Program-made: the position numbers and the translations under genes | The notes under the pieces: generated by a model | Databases searched by the model: none | Told to the model about the DNA's origin: nothing | What the model saw: only the letters and a program-made list of their open reading frames with translations | Source: Bacteroidota bacterium | GTDB lineage: Bacteria; Bacteroidota; Bacteroidia; Chitinophagales; Chitinophagaceae | DNA: 64,000 nt | Assembly (NCBI GenBank): GCA_023422835.1 | Contig: JAFAGI010000011.1 | Location: forward strand, 1 to 64,000 | Reading direction: 5' to 3' | Part shown: piece by piece, positions 63,860 to 64,000 of the stretch | How positions within the stretch are numbered: position 1 is the first letter of the stretch | How the letters are laid out: each line of letters begins with the position of its first letter

Positions 63860-64000
63860 TTATTGCTGAAGATAAAAAGCAGGGTAAAGTTTGTTAATCT
63901 TTGAATAGATCAGGCCGATATTACTTCTTGCCTTTTCTTTAAAATAGTTTTGGCAGCGTCTGAAGCAAAAATCTACCATAAATCTTCCCGTACCGTTAAA
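63860..64000 (-). CDS. Partial gene end running off the window
   Basis: On the minus strand a frame is open from the window edge for 46 codons to a TAA at 63860-63862, with a basic, protein-like composition (FMVDFCFRRCQNYFKEK, then SNIGLIYSKINKLYPAFYLQQ). It ends 18 bases before the truncated haemoglobin gene, so they may share a transcript. The family is not recognised and it may be a chance frame. Confidence 0.35.
   Translation of the reverse strand, partial: FNGTGRFMVDFCFRRCQNYFKEKARSNIGLIYSKINKLYPAFYLQQ

Overview
The window is a chromosomal segment of a Bacteroidota bacterium, most likely of the Chitinophagaceae/Sphingobacteriia type (inference). The evidence is a gliding-motility lipoprotein GldH, a LytTR/LytS two-component pair, OmpA-like/PorT-like beta-barrels, a stand-alone bacillithiol enzyme BshC, a 29-residue AURKAIP1/COX24-type basic protein, and repeated use of the Bacteroidota -7 promoter box TAnnTTTG just upstream of start codons. 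No rRNA operon, prophage, integron, CRISPR array or intact insertion sequence is present. Two tRNA genes (Arg-ACG, Lys-CTT) are on the minus strand.

Layout: 1-7.4 kb holds an exported EEP-fold phosphatase, tRNA-Arg and the glutamate synthase pair gltB-gltD. 7.5-16.7 kb holds a porin, murA-gmk (minus), then yicC-gldH-DMP19, uvrA and an SDR-type threonine dehydrogenase. 16.8-22.6 kb holds kdsA, an HU-type protein, a TPR protein, the tiny basic protein, RNase G and a CCG-domain Fe-S protein. 22.6-29.3 kb is mainly minus strand: a DUF2520 oxidoreductase, the operon panB-histidine kinase-response regulator, and ftsK. 29.4-36 kb holds a thioesterase, UbiD-like decarboxylase, comB, a small barrel protein, rimO and bshC. 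36-43.4 kb holds an M42 peptidase, a UbiA-like membrane protein, a LuxE-like protein, a PorT-like barrel, a COG2509 flavoprotein and exonuclease III. 43.4-48 kb holds an IS3 remnant beside tRNA-Lys, phoH, a lipoprotein and cysE-cysK. 48-57.7 kb holds nrnA, an FKBP lipoprotein, a decayed gene, glmM, a DUF892 ferritin-like protein, a cysteine desulfurase, a repeat region with a Fic remnant, hemN, a frameshifted lipoprotein and a DUF1287 protein. 58-64 kb holds a solitary rpoC, a TraB/GumN protein and a group III truncated haemoglobin.

Most genes are housekeeping. The unexplained signal lies between genes. First, a family of 84-110 bp structured repeat units occurs at three loci (six full units plus one fragment). 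Each array abuts the start codon of a gene in the same orientation, every full unit opens with ATG-AAA-TAR or one variant of it, and stems co-vary between copies. Second, rpoC is detached from rpoB and has its own strong promoter, a 25-codon leader frame and a terminator-like hairpin. Third, five hairpins with different sequences but the same shape lie at 54.3-54.6 kb. Several short decayed genes (IS3, Fic, an unidentified gene, a frameshifted lipoprotein) lie near these repeats.
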